From Chamaecrista fasciculata (taxonomy: Eukaryota; Streptophyta; Magnoliopsida; Fabales; Fabaceae): a DNA stretch of 64,000 bases. Below the pieces are notes generated by a model. It worked only from the letters and a program-made list of their open reading frames with translations. It did no database searches and was not told the DNA's origin. Shown piece after piece: positions 1 to 10,716 of this stretch. The stretch is taken from assembly GCA_003254925.1 (NCBI GenBank), contig QANZ01009716.1:183363-247362 (forward strand), in the 5' to 3' direction. Numbering within the stretch: the stretch's first letter is position 1; each line of letters starts with the position of its first letter. A program made the translations under genes and the position numbers.

Positions 1-110
1 GTCTTGTGGGTTTAGAGTTTAGAATCATTCTCTTTGTAAAATTGCACATGTGTTTTTAGTGTATTATTCTGTGAATGTGTGTTTTAGTCTTTTAGAAATT
101 ACTAAACATA

Positions 111-1757
111 GTGTGTGTGTGTTTATGTTTTAGATCTGCAATGAAATCTCAAAATGCCCAAAGTCAAGCCCAAGGTTCAACACCTAATCAAAATACCCAA
201 AGTCAAGCCCAAGGTTCAACTCCTACTCCTAGCACAGTTCCTAATGCTTGCACTACAACTTCAACTGTTGCTACTGATAGTATGGTTGTTGGGGCTAAGA
301 GAAAGACCCCTCAAAACAAGTCTAGTGTATATATGGGACCATTTCGTAAAACTTCCTTTAGAGTAGACAGGAGGTGAAATATGAGCCAAATGTAAGTATT
401 TCCTGGCCGATTATGCATGTGACCCGAACAAACATGGCACCGATTCCTTGAGGAAGCACCTTCAAAAGTGTAAAAAAAACCCAAATAGGAACCAATACAA
501 GAAACAACCCATGTTAGTATACCTTGAAGGGGAAAATCAACCAATGGGTCCTCCTACTAGAACCTTAGTCCCTCACACCTATAGCTTAGAAGAATGTCGG
601 AAAGCTGTGGCAAAATTTGTGATATGTGATGAGCAACCTTTTAGAGTTGTGGAGGTTGAAGGGTTTATAAACTTGTGCTATCGTTTAGAACCTAGATTTC
701 CTGTTCCATTAAGGGTGACAATAGCTTGAAATTGTTTCAAATTATTTCTCGAAGAATTTGATAAGATCAAGACTTTTTTTAAGAGATCTTCTTTGCGTTT
801 TTCACTCACTACAGACACTTGGACATCTTGTCAAAATGCCAATTATATGTCTCTTACAACGCATTTCATTGATGATAATTGGCATTATCAGAAGAGAATT
901 CTGAATTTTTGTGTGGTTGACAATCATAAAGGTGAAACAATATGTAAAGCAGTTGAAAAATGTTTTTCGGATTGGGGTATTTCAAAAGTCTTTACTATAA
1001 CTGTTGACAATGCAACTTCTAATGACAATGTTGTGGGTCATTTGAAAAGAAGATTGAAGAATTGGGATGGATTAGTATGTGATGGGGATTATTTGCATGT
1101 GAGGTGTTGTGCCCATATCTTGAATTTGGTTGTCAAAAATGGTTTGAATGATATAAATGCCTCTATAGTTGCTTTTAGAAATGTTGTTAGATATGTGAGA
1201 TCCTCTCCTGCAAGACTTCTGAAATTCAAAGAGTTGGTTGAACTTGAGAAAATTGACTCTCACTCTCTTTTGTGCTTAAATGTTGAAACTAGGTGGAATT
1301 CTATATATATATATATATGATGTTAGAAAATGTCATTAAGTTCCAAAAGGTGTTTGAGACGATGGATCTTGTGGATAATGCATATCAGATGAATGTCATT
1401 GAAAATAAAGACCGAGATGGCCTTCCCGTGGCTTTGGATTGGAGTAATACTCGAGTGTTTGTTCAATTTTTAAAAGTTTTTTATACCATTACATTGAGAT
1501 TTTCTGGATCACTATATGTGACATCTAATGCATGCTTCCATGACATTGCACATGTTCAAACTATGTTGACTGCAAGCATTAAGCATCATAATCCTCTCGT
1601 TGAAGTTAAGGCTACCAAGATGAAATCTAAATATGACAAATATTAGGGGAACCATATAATTGAATCCTTTAATAGTTATCGGAGTGGTTTTAGACCCTAG
1701 ATATAAGCTTGAATATGTGAATACTGTTAGCCCTAAAAGGTTTATATTAAATTAAGT
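111..1757 (+). pseudogene. Decayed hAT transposase (RICESLEEPER/zf-BED type)
   Basis: Fragments in several frames line up as one plant hAT transposase. They run from a Gln/Ser/Thr-rich N-terminus (111-377) to a partial BED-finger region with a CKYC-like start and HLQKC (about 395-480). Next come the stretch around LEPRFPVPLRVTIA (to 729), the catalytic-domain block with TDTWTS, VDNATSND and CCAHILNLVV (793-1320), and the block KFYTIT-like to MKSKYDKY (1293-1646). Reading on past a TGG-to-TAG change at 1645 recovers VVLDPRYKLEY near 1690-1715. Frame breaks near 380, 729 and 1310, the last inside a TA microsatellite, make it non-coding. No C-terminal dimerisation domain is seen. This is a TE relic, not a host gene. 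Confidence 0.85.
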
Positions 1758-3517
1758 TTATTAATAACAAAATTAATGCATATGGTAATTTACTAATATT
1801 ATTTGACTTGGTCTTATATGATTAATTCATATTGTCAAACAATTTAAATCTCGTTTGTCACAAATTAATTTTGATTAAAGCATGACTTGGCAATTATTTG
1901 AAATTGAGAACATATAGTTTAGTCATGTATTAGACCTATTTTTTTTCAATGTGATCAATTCGATCTTTTAAGATAAAGTTGACCTTAAAGTTTTCTTCTC
2001 TACATTTTATCATGATCAATTCTATTTATGGAATTAATTTGAAATTAAAGTCACTTCTTGGCTAAGGGTTCACGTCACTCACAATTTGAATTCGAATCGA
2101 GATAATGATGCACGTTGTTACATTATGCCCACATGCAAGTTTATTTTATGACATAATGTAACTGTTACTTCATATGATTAAGTTGGCTTGAAATTGGGAT
2201 CAACTTTCATTTTTTGTTATTTGATAATTTATATTACATATCATATTATGACAATTTACAAGTTGATAATTTGTGAGTTTATTTGTTCATCAAGTAATTT
2301 ATCATATGATTAAGTTCTCACATTAAGTTTATCATTCATGATGAAGGAAATGTGTCCTAGATGTTTTTGCATCAAGACTGTTTGAGGACAAGTTCAAGAG
2401 ACAACCACCATGAAAGTGCAAGACATGATTGACATACATTTCAATGGTGATTTATGCAATAATGATCATTCCAAAAATGAAGGCTTGGTGAATACTATAT
2501 AAAGGGAGCTTGGACATCACATTTCTTCACACCTCAAAGCAAAGCATTATAACTATTATCTCTTCTCTCACTCTAGCCATTTGTTAGAGATGTTCTTGAG
2601 CTTCATGTCCTGCTAAATTCTTGAGAGATTATTTCTTGAGCCTAATGTCAATTTGATTCACCAGGAACAGATTTAGATTAATTATCATACAATTAATCAA
2701 GGACGCTATCATAGTAAACATGCTAATAATATGATAACAACATAATTTATCATCTATAAATTAATCAATATGTTCAAAACATATACATCAAATGATTGGC
2801 CCTAGGGCACAATCTCCATCACTTGAGTCATGGGCAAGACTTGTGCACCACGAAAATTTCCTTTTATCTCACAATCATGGAATTGATTCTATGGGATCTT
2901 GGCAATCTTCTGAAGTTTGTTCTGCAAGTTAGATACAATGAACACCAAATTCATCATGATATTTACAAATATAAAGAATTAAACACAAAATATCATATTT
3001 CCAATTAATCTCATAATCTAGAAGGAAAAACTAAAAATAAGAGAAATTGGGGATAAAAACTCAAATATAATATCAAAACATCATCATAATAACCCCTAAA
3101 AGTCTGCCAGAATCAGACTTATCAACGATCCTAAAAGTAAACCGCTTGTTTCATGTTCAAATAAGTAAAACTGATCATATCTTTTTTGTTTCAAATTTGA
3201 AAGCGACGAATTCAGAGCTACGAGTTCCTCTTAACAATTTCTTTGAACTTGAAAAGAGAGACAAGAGAAATATGACCAAATTCAATAGTTTGGGACCAAA
3301 ATGAAATATTTTACCAACATTTGTGACCAAAATGAAACATTTTGCTAACATTTAGGACTAATTTGAACATTTTGAAACATAATGGACCAAAATGAACATT
3401 AGAACATTTGTTTAGGACCAAAATGACCCTTTTACCTTTAGTTTATATAATATGAAAAGAAATTATTTTTTTAAATAAAATATCTCTGAAGTACCATTCA
3501 AATTATTGATTTTGCAA
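1758..3517. other. AT-rich, gene-free stretch, possibly LTR-derived
   Basis: No coding region is supported here. The part from about 1716 to 2812 resembles a retrotransposon LTR. It begins near TGTTAGCCCTAA, carries a TATA-like CTATATAAAG near 2494 and ends near GGCCCTAGGGCACA. No matching 5-bp target-site duplication was found, so a solo LTR is only a suggestion. From 3270 to 3440 there are short degenerate repeats of the type ACCAAAATGAAACATTTT, typical of fold-back elements. Confidence 0.35.
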
Positions 3518-3757
3518 GGTATGGCCCATTTTGGAGCCATATGTTGGGATATTGGAATGAAAGCAAGAGCACACCTAATAAAGTTGTGTTCTTGAAGTAT
3601 GAACACTTGAAAGAAGACCCCAAATTTCATGTGAAAAGAATAACAGAATTCTTGGATTGTTCTTTTAGCTCTAAGGAAGAGAGTGATGGTGTGATTGAAG
3701 ACATCATTCAATTGTGTAGCTTGCAGAAAATGAAGGATATTGGAGGTGAAATAGGAA
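3518..3757 (+). pseudogene. Sulfotransferase relic, C-terminal third only
   Basis: The frame encodes a cytosolic sulfotransferase segment from [14 protein letters not shown] through FLKYEHLKED and HVKRITEFLDC to [12 protein letters not shown]. It matches residues about 217-286 of the intact copy at 18423-19466. The N-terminal PAPS-binding loop, the catalytic histidine and the C-terminal RKGxxGDW motif are absent. The homology breaks into a CCGGTT-rich hAT-type element at about 3758. Beyond that element (from about 4250), sequence resembling the 3' flank of the 5009-6035 copy resumes (GAGCTTTTAGTTTCCCC), so this was once a complete gene unit. Confidence 0.85.
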
Positions 3758-4243
3758 GGGTGAAACTGGACCAGTCATTGAACCGGCCGAAGCAGCGGTT
3801 CAAGGTTCAATGGTTCAACCGGAGTTCAACCGGGGTCGGACCGTTAATAATTAAATAAATAAAAAATAATATATTTAATTTAATATAATAAAAATATATA
3901 ATAAACTCTTTAAATTTAAGCTGGATTTAATAAGAAAGTGATAATTAAGAAGATAAAAAATTAAATTTTCAAGTAAAAACTATTAAATAGTGTATTATTT
4001 TGAGTCTAAACATAATAAGAAATTTTTAAAAAAAAAAATAGCATCATTTTAATCAAGAAAAACTCAAAAAAATAAAAAATTAGAACAAAAAAACCTGAAC
4101 CGGTTCAAGGCGGTTTTCCCGGTTTTTGACCGGTTCAGACGGTTCTTAACCGGTTTTTAACATGTCCGGTTTTGTACTCAACTCGGACCGGACCACTGGC
4201 TGGTTCACGGTTCAACCGGTCCGGTCCGATTTTCATAACTATG
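3758..4243. mobile_element. Non-autonomous hAT element, CCGGTT family
   Basis: GC-rich subterminal repeats of GGTTCAACCGG and ACCGGTCCGG flank an AT-rich core. The right end reads CCGATTTTCATAACTATG; its complement begins CATAGT, as do the ends of the related element at 9440-10302. The left end is blurred by homology with the sulfotransferase and is approximate. It shares subterminal motifs with the 3.3-kb element at 13718-17001, which could have supplied the transposase. Confidence 0.65.
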
Positions 4244-5008
4244 GTTATATATGAGCTTTTAGTTTCCCCTACGTAACTTTATGGTGGAACGTACCGGTGA
4301 GTGTGACTGGCACTGACTGCTTTTATTTGATGAATTTCACTTTTATAAAAACAATCCTTCAATAATTCCAATTTTGTATAAGCTAGAGAATATATAGTGA
4401 TTTACTAGACACGGTAATTCAATTACTAAAAATTTAAATGAGGTTGGACCTAGCGCAAAACCAAAATAAAATTATATCTACTTAAGTAGCTAAACTTATC
4501 TTTCTTTTTTAACAATTTAAAGTTAAATAATTATTATGTTCTTCAAACTATAAGGTTAGTTTTATTTTGGTCTTCAAATTATTTTTTTATTTTGTTTTGT
4601 CCTCAAATTTTGAGATTATTTTGGTCATCAAATTGGGGAAATCCACTCTCCGACGACCGTATCATGTTGCTCTTCACTAACTAACATCCGTATATATATG
4701 TGTATTAAATCAGAAATTGAAATCGAAATCAAATCAAATCCAAATCAAAGAGACCCATGTGGCTGTGTCTTCATTTTTTATGTCGATAATATCTAACCAA
4801 TCAACCAACCATGGGTTAACACGTGGCAGCCTTATCTCTCTGCATGACTACATATATCAACAATGGATGGAGTTAGTTAGTGTGAGGCTACATAATATAA
4901 GTAAGAGAAAGCCAGTGAGCTGAATGCACAATATATATATATATATACATATTTATTTTATTTTTTAGTTCTAACAATTACTGTTGCTACAGCTACCTAG
5001 CTCCATTA
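4244..5008 (+). promoter_or_regulatory. Upstream region of the 5009 sulfotransferase copy, with G-box
   Basis: The stretch is AT-rich and without a gene. Positions about 4770-4880 contain AACCAATCAACCAACC and a CACGTG G-box (4820-4825) followed by a TGCATGACT-like block. An inverted, recognisably similar block precedes the minus-strand copy at 42782 (G-box 42976-42981). Retention of the G-box in both divergent copies suggests an inherited promoter element. A TA microsatellite lies at about 4931-4947. Confidence 0.5.
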
Positions 5009-6035
5009 ATGGCTGCAACATCATCTATATCAACCTTGGAGGATGCTCTTACTGAAGAAGAAAAGAATCTTAGTCCACAAGTTAAAAACCTCATTCTTTC
5101 TCTTCCTAGAGAGAAACTTTGGAAGACCCCTCGTTCTCACGCATTACTTTTCCAAAACTTCCGGTGCCCTTCAAATCTTTTCCAACCCATAACCTACTTT
5201 CAGCAACACTTCCAACCAAAAGGCGACGAAATTATTGTCGCCACTTTTCCAAAATCAGGCACTACTTGGATGAAAGCCCTAGCTTTTGCCATCACAAAAC
5301 GTCACCATTTCAGTCCTTCCCACCTCAACAAAAACCAACCTTTACTTCATTCCAACCCTCATACTCTTGTGCCTTTCGCTGAAGTCAACCTCTATGGAGA
5401 TAATTATAATGACCAAAACCACTATACTAATATTCTTCCAGCTGATGAGACTTTTTGGTACCCAGATTCCTTATGCTTCATTGCCACCTTTTATCAAAAG
5501 CTCCAATAGCAAGATAATCTATGTATGTCGCAACCCTTTTGATACTTTTGTGTCCTTTTGGTTTCACGCTTCGAAGGAAAACTATTTATCAGCTACATTT
5601 GAAGAAGCATTTGAAAATTACTGCAAGGGAATCTCTTGGTTTGGTCCATTTTGGAGCCATATGTTGGGATATTGGAAGCAAAGCAAGGACACACCCACCA
5701 AGGTTATGTTCTTGAAGTATGAGGACTTGAAAAAAGACACCAAATTTCATGTGAAAAGAATTGCAGAATTCTTAGATTGTCCTTTTAGCTCAGAAGAAGA
5801 GAGTTATGGTGTGATTGAAGACATCATTCAACTTTGTAGCTTGCGGAAAATGAAGGACTTAGAGGTGAATAAGAGTGGGAAATTCTTGGATTTAACTGAG
5901 AACAAGAATTTCTTTAGGAAGGGTGAAATAGGAGATTGGGTTAATCACTTATCTCCTTCTATGATAGAGAAATTATCTAATGTTGTTCAAGAAAAGTTAG
6001 GTGGGTCTGGTCTCTCTTTCAAACTCATGCCTTAG
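5009..6035 (+). pseudogene. Cytosolic sulfotransferase with one frameshift
   Basis: The gene is intronless and nearly full length. The first frame (5009-5509) starts MAATSSISTLEDALTEEE and carries the 5'-phosphosulfate loop PKSGTTWMKALAFAITKR. The second frame resumes with [50 protein letters not shown] and ends LSFKLMP at 6035. Compared with intact paralogues, five bases are missing near 5445-5455 (GATGAGCCAAGAATTTTTGG against GATGAGACTTTTTGG), and this breaks the frame just before the catalytic-histidine region. The expected THIP is also TQIP, so the catalytic His is replaced by Gln. That second defect supports true loss of function over a sequencing error. All other motifs are intact, so inactivation is recent. 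Confidence 0.88.
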
Positions 6036-6289
6036 TTCAAATTTTGATGTCGTTATATGTAATAAATTAGATATCTGCAATCCGACATTGTTTTGATGTT
6101 GAATTGTCTTGTTGCGTCATAGTGTTCTCTGGTGATGAGAACATACATCAGGTTCTGCAATCCCATGTTATAAATTATGAGCTTTTAGTTTCCCCTTTGT
6201 GACTTTATGGTGGCTGCTTTTATTTGATGAATTTCATTTTCATAAAGACAATCCTTTAATAATTTGAATTTTGTATATGAGAACATGTT

Positions 6290-6410
6290 TGAGAATAGAG
6301 GATTTTTTAGGAAGGGTGAAATCAGAGATTGGGTTAATTACTTGTCTCCTTCAGTGGTAGAAAAATTATCTAATATTATTCAAGAAAAGTCAAGTGTGTT
6401 TGGTCTCTAA
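6290..6410 (+). pseudogene. Sulfotransferase C-terminal relic
   Basis: The stretch after TTGAGAATAGAGG encodes a degraded FRKGEIRDWVNYLSPSVVEKLSNIIQ-type tail. It corresponds to the last 40 or so residues of the neighbouring sulfotransferases. It lies about 250 bases downstream of the 5009-6035 copy and is probably left from a collapsed tandem duplicate. No upstream coding sequence remains. Confidence 0.8.
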
Positions 6411-6444
6411 TTTATTCTGGTTCAAAATTACATTTGAGAAATGC

Positions 6445-6812
6445 AACACTTTTTTTTTGGTAATAACGTGGAAATTATATTGCCAATGAGGAACAAAGTA
6501 CTGCTATGGTTTTACAAGAAACTACCAGGAAACCAACAGGAAACATAATAAAAGATACATCAGACCAATAAAACATAAAAAGAGATGAAGAAGAAAATAC
6601 AGCACAAAAGATGGAGTACAAGAGAAAGGGAGAAGGATGAGTCTAGATGGACTGTCTAGAAAGCAAAGGCTTCTTCCTCTTATCCTGCCGCTGTATTGGA
6701 ATGGAAAGATGATCTTGAAGAAAAGCTAAACTTAAAAAAGCAAAGGCTTTTTTAATGCACTTTTGGTTAAGGCTATAGCAACACCCTTTTTTGTTTTTTC
6801 TTTTTTTCTTTT
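6445..6812 (-). mobile_element. LINE-like 3' end (minus strand)
   Basis: A run of T at 6449-6457 followed by GGTAATAACGTGG reads, on the minus strand, as an A-tailed end like the plant LINE tails seen elsewhere in the window (13640, 22035, 24841). No coding remnant was identified in it. Confidence 0.4.
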
Positions 6813-7242
6813 GGGTAAATTACACTTTGGTACCCTGTGGTTTGACTCTATTTCACTTTGGTACCCTGTGGTTTGAAACTTGACACTTTGGTACCCTGTG
6901 GTATTCTCCATTAACACTTTGGTACCCTTTGGAGCTATTTTGTAATTTTAACCATAATAAATTTTACAAAAATTACATATTGACCCCAAAAATATTTTAA
7001 ATTTTTCATTTTAGTCCCTATATAATATGTATCCAAGGACCTATTTGTAATTTTTTGAAAATTTTTTGGGGTCAATATGTAATTTTTACAAAAATTTTTA
7101 TGGTTAAAATTACAAAATAGCTCCAAAGGGTACCAAAGTGTTAATGGAGAATACCACAGGGTACCAAAGTGTCAAGTTTCAAACCACAGGGTACCAAAGT
7201 GAAATAGAGTCAAACCACAGGGTACCAAAGTGTAATTTACCC
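6813..7242. mobile_element. 430-bp fold-back (MITE-like) palindrome
   Basis: The left end reads GGGTAAATTACACTTTGGTA and the right end is its near-perfect inverse TACCAAAGTGTAATTTACCC. Pairing continues inward through repeated CTTTGGTACCCTGTGG units and AACCATAATAAATTTT on the left against AAAATTTTTATGGTT on the right. Almost the whole element folds into one hairpin with arms near 190 bases. Its ends adjoin a pyrimidine-rich tract that leads into a LINE-like tail. Relatives with one or both arms lie at 37165, 43155, 53835 and 60852. Confidence 0.85.
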
Positions 7243-8037
7243 TTTTCTTTTTATCAAAAGAGTAATGCATTAAACAAACAAAACAGTACATAGAATATAT
7301 AAGAGAAAATAAGAAGGTAAAGCAGTAAAAATAGTGGAGGACATCATATATAAGCATCCTAGCTCTCTTAGTTAGAAGATCAACAACTATTGATTTGTCT
7401 CTCCAAAGATGTGCTTATAATAGAGGCGCTCAAATGAACCAAGAAGGGATATGCCTTTAGAAACAAGAGTGTAACAAAGATGGAAAGTTGTCAAATTAGA
7501 ACTTTTAATAAGACTAGAATTCAGAGGCTTTGACAATGGAATTAGAAATAATCTTCATATAGTGAAAAGGAATCTGATTAAAAATTAAATAATTCTTGAA
7601 AAACCAAATTTTTCTAATAGTAAAACAAAAGAGAGTGTACGAAGTAAGAAATAGTTAAATTTCGCATCATACTTACCATGAGTTTTTAGCCAAAGTTGAT
7701 GAAGGGTCCAAAATTTGGTAGAATTAGAGAGAGAAGGTTGAAGTAGTTAAATTTCGCATCATAATTATATCATTGTTGCAAAGGGGGCAGTGAGGGTGAG
7801 TTAGGGGCTGATCCACCTAGCTTTTTTGGATTATTTGTGTGGTGATGAAAAATAATCAACCCAGTTAATATATAGGTCAAAATTTTATTTTAGTCCTTTA
7901 TGTTTGGAGTAGATTTCACTTTGATCCTTTATTAGTATTATTATTATTTGTTTCATTTCGTTTCTCTATGTTTCCCTGATATTTCCATGTTGGTACAACT
8001 TTGTTGTTAAGTTAAATAGTCATTTTATCCTTTTTTA
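7243..8037. other. Gene-free stretch with LINE-like debris
   Basis: From 7243 the sequence TTTTCTTTTTATCAAAAGAGTAATGCATT resembles another minus-strand LINE tail (compare 24841-24875). The rest is AT-rich without coding signal. Near 7880-8010, phrases such as TTTAGTCCTTTATG and TTTCACTTTGATCC suggest half of a fold-back element. Confidence 0.35.
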
Positions 8038-8100
8038 AAAGTCCTTGCGTTTGCCATCACAAACCGCCACCATTTCTATCCCTCACACCACAACCCAAAC
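8038..8100 (+). pseudogene. Tiny sulfotransferase relic
   Basis: About 60 bases read as KVLAFAITNRHHFYPS followed by HHNPN. This is the segment just after the PAPS loop in the cluster (compare KALAFAITKRHHFSPS of the 5009 copy). Nothing else of the gene remains on either side. It marks a further degraded member of the array. Confidence 0.65.
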
Positions 8101-8566
8101 CATCGACATCATTAAATTAGGTTTGATGGTGTGACATGAAATTTTTTTGTCATAATAAAATTTGTATTTATATTCTATCTAATGATAAAAATATATTATA
8201 TTTTTTCTATATAAATATTCATGCAAATTTTTTTTGACATATCTTATTTTTACTGACAAGCCCTATCATTAATATTAATTAATATATAAAAATATAATAA
8301 GGTTCCTCGTATAAATTTAGTCATTTCTCCAACTCGTGTTTATTATTAAATTAGGTTTGGGCTTTGGGGGTTGAGTGGCACAGTATCTCAGCACTTATTC
8401 TTGTCTTCGTCTCTTTTTTTTTTTTTTGACAAAGAATCAGAATCTCTATCATTTTATTTGTATTGTTTGCCAAATGCCATATCATGCTAAGTATTTTGAT
8501 TTGATTTGTTTCCAATTTCCATTGTCAGATGGGATCCACAACCTCCTTCATTATATTATATTTTGA

Positions 8567-9157
8567 AAGGTAAATTATATAGAATGTCCATGTGGTTTGG
8601 GATATTTTGTGATCGGGTTTCTGTGATTTGAAAAGTTGCAATTTAGAAACTGAGATTTACTCTGATAGCAAAAAAGGACGACCTTTTGTCTAAAAGTGAA
8701 CAAAAATTTGGGCTAAAATTCCATTTTAAGAGTCTAACTATTAATTTTTTATGCATTTGACTCGTTTCTATAAGGGTGAGACTTTGATGCAAAAACAAAA
8801 ATTTTTCGAGGACTTTGACTTTGCCTATTGAAAAATTTTCTGATTTGATAGAATTCAAGGGATCCTTTTGCAATTGTATTCAACCATATTTTTAATAGTC
8901 AGAGTCAAAGTCCTTGAAAATTTTCTATTTTCGCATCAAAATCCCTCCATCATAGAAATAAGGAGTTAAATGCATATAAAAATTAATAGTTAAGGTCTTA
9001 AAATAGCGTTTTAGTACAAATTTTCGTTAAATTTTGAACGGAGAGCCCTTTTTTGCTAACGGAGCAAATCTCAGTCTCCAAATTATAACTTTTCACATCA
9101 TAGGGGTCCAATTTTAAAAACTTCAAACCACTAAAACCTTGTGTATAATTTACCTTA
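8567..9157. mobile_element. Fold-back element, about 590 bp
   Basis: The left end AGGTAAATTATATAGAATGT with TTGCAATTTAGAAACTGAGA is mirrored at the right by AATCTCAGTCTCCAAATTAT and GTGTATAATTTACCT. Between them GACTTTGACTTTGCC and GAGTCAAAGTCCTTG also pair. The arms are imperfect. No coding capacity is seen. Confidence 0.7.
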
Positions 9158-9439
9158 TTTTTAAATAATTTGGTTGAGTTCGATGCCACTCCTAGAGGCT
9201 AACTAATATGTGGGGTGAAGATTTAATATTGCCTCCAATCCTTCATTTAATAACTTTATGTCTTCTTTAATTCCACTCACATTTAACATACTTTTTTTTT
9301 GGTTTTGGTAAAACATTTAACATACTTTATCTATCTCCAATTGAACCAACTATTATTAGCCTATTCACACCGACACTTTCGTACGGATATATATAATAAA
9401 AATATCATTCAAAGTTGTTTGTTTGGCTGTCATTTCAGG

Positions 9440-10302
9440 CATAGTGCAAAAAACTGGACCGGTCATCAAACCGGTGGAAGGCTCGGGTCACTGGTTCAAT
9501 GGTTCAACCGTTGGGTCACTGGTTCAACCGGTTGAGCCGGTTTACTTAAATTTTTTTTAAAAAATATACATATTCACACCAAATCAGACCAATAATTCAG
9601 AATTTCAGATTACTAATCTCACATATTCACACCAATAATCAGCCCAATAATCTCAAAAAAAATCTCAGTCATGGTGGGGAAGAAATTACTAATCTCAGTC
9701 TCAACAATATTCAGAAAAAAAATCTCAGATTACTAATCTCAAAGTTATGAAATTAATGAGTCAAGAAGAAGAAATTTACCTTTGATGAAGATGAGTCAAT
9801 CACGACGGGGAAGAGATGAAGATGGCAGCGGCAAGGATGAAGGAACAGCGAACCCACGAACGGCGAACCCACGGTGAAGGATGAAGGATGAAGGAACCCA
9901 CGAACGGCGAACCCACGGCGAAGGATGAAGCCTGAAGGAACCCACGAACGGCGAACGGCGAACCCACGGCGAAGGATGAAGATTGAAGAAGAAAATGGAA
10001 AATGGAACGAAGGCGAAGGAGGAAAATGGAACTAGCGAAAGCAGAGTCGAATTTTTTTTTAGGGTTCAGGGAAAATGAATGAAGATGAAACATTGAAAGT
10101 TGAAACCGGTTTTTTAGGGTTTTTTTTTTTATGTGAACCGGTTGAAACCGGTTCACGGTACGCCGGTTTGCAAGCGAACCGGCGAGTTGAACCGGCGAAT
10201 CGCCGGTTCGCTTGCATTCCGGTATGCAAGCGTCCTCCGGACCGGCCTGGGCACCGGTTCGCCGGTCGGACCGCCCGGTCCGATCCGATTTTTCTTACTA
10301 TG
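9440..10302. mobile_element. Non-autonomous hAT element with target duplication
   Basis: The ends are CATAGTGCAAAAAACTGGACC and, inverted, CATAGTAAGAAAAATCGGATC. Both flanks carry an 8-base duplication, ATTTCAGG at 9432-9439 and ATTCCAGG at 10303-10310 (one mismatch). The paralogous upstream sequence of the 22495 copy (about 22478-22490) reads GTCATTTCCAGGCTTAAA without the element, which is the empty site. GC-rich subterminal repeats (CGAACGGCGAACCCACGG, ACCGGTTCGCCGG) enclose the interior. The interior has no transposase. Confidence 0.88.
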
Positions 10303-10716
10303 ATTCCAGGCTTAAATAATTGTACGAGTCAAATGTGAAGCTATAAATAATGAAAGCCTGTGAGCTGAATAGACGTGAATTAATTAATTCCTCAATCATC
10401 CCTCACATCCTCTCTGTTGCTTGAAATCCCCATATAGAAACATTTCCAAGTTGAATATTGATGGTCCATTATTTGTGCAGGTGGTATTATATTAAAATTT
10501 TTTGGTTTTGAAATAAGTGTTGTTTCTTATTTTAATTGTTTGGCCAAATGTCTTTGTCTCTTCACTATTTGATTAGTCAGAATGCTATATCAAATGAGAA
10601 GCTATATCAAATGTGAAGCAATAAATAACGAAAGCCTGTGAGCTGAATGGACATGTCTTAATTAAATCCTCAATTACTAGCAAGCTACAGCAATTATTGT
10701 TGCTAAAGCTCCAATA
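10303..10716 (+). promoter_or_regulatory. Duplicated proximal promoter of sulfotransferase copy 10717
   Basis: A block with TATAAATA (10342-10349), then TGAAAGCCTGTGAGCTGAAT, occurs at 10329-10375 and again, slightly changed, at 10605-10660. The intact gene at 18423 has one copy at 18305-18350, with its TATA box about 100 bases before the ATG. The more distal copy lies about 370 bases from the start codon. The coding copy downstream is dead, so the duplication probably has no effect now. Confidence 0.6.

Noticed and set aside
1716-2812. A confident solo LTR
   Set aside because: TATA box and end-like motifs are present, but no matching target duplication or second copy was found, so it is kept only as a possibility.
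9800-10338. Frames of 118 and 87 aa
   Set aside because: Both lie within the CCGGTT-type hAT element and consist of its repeated GC-rich motifs.
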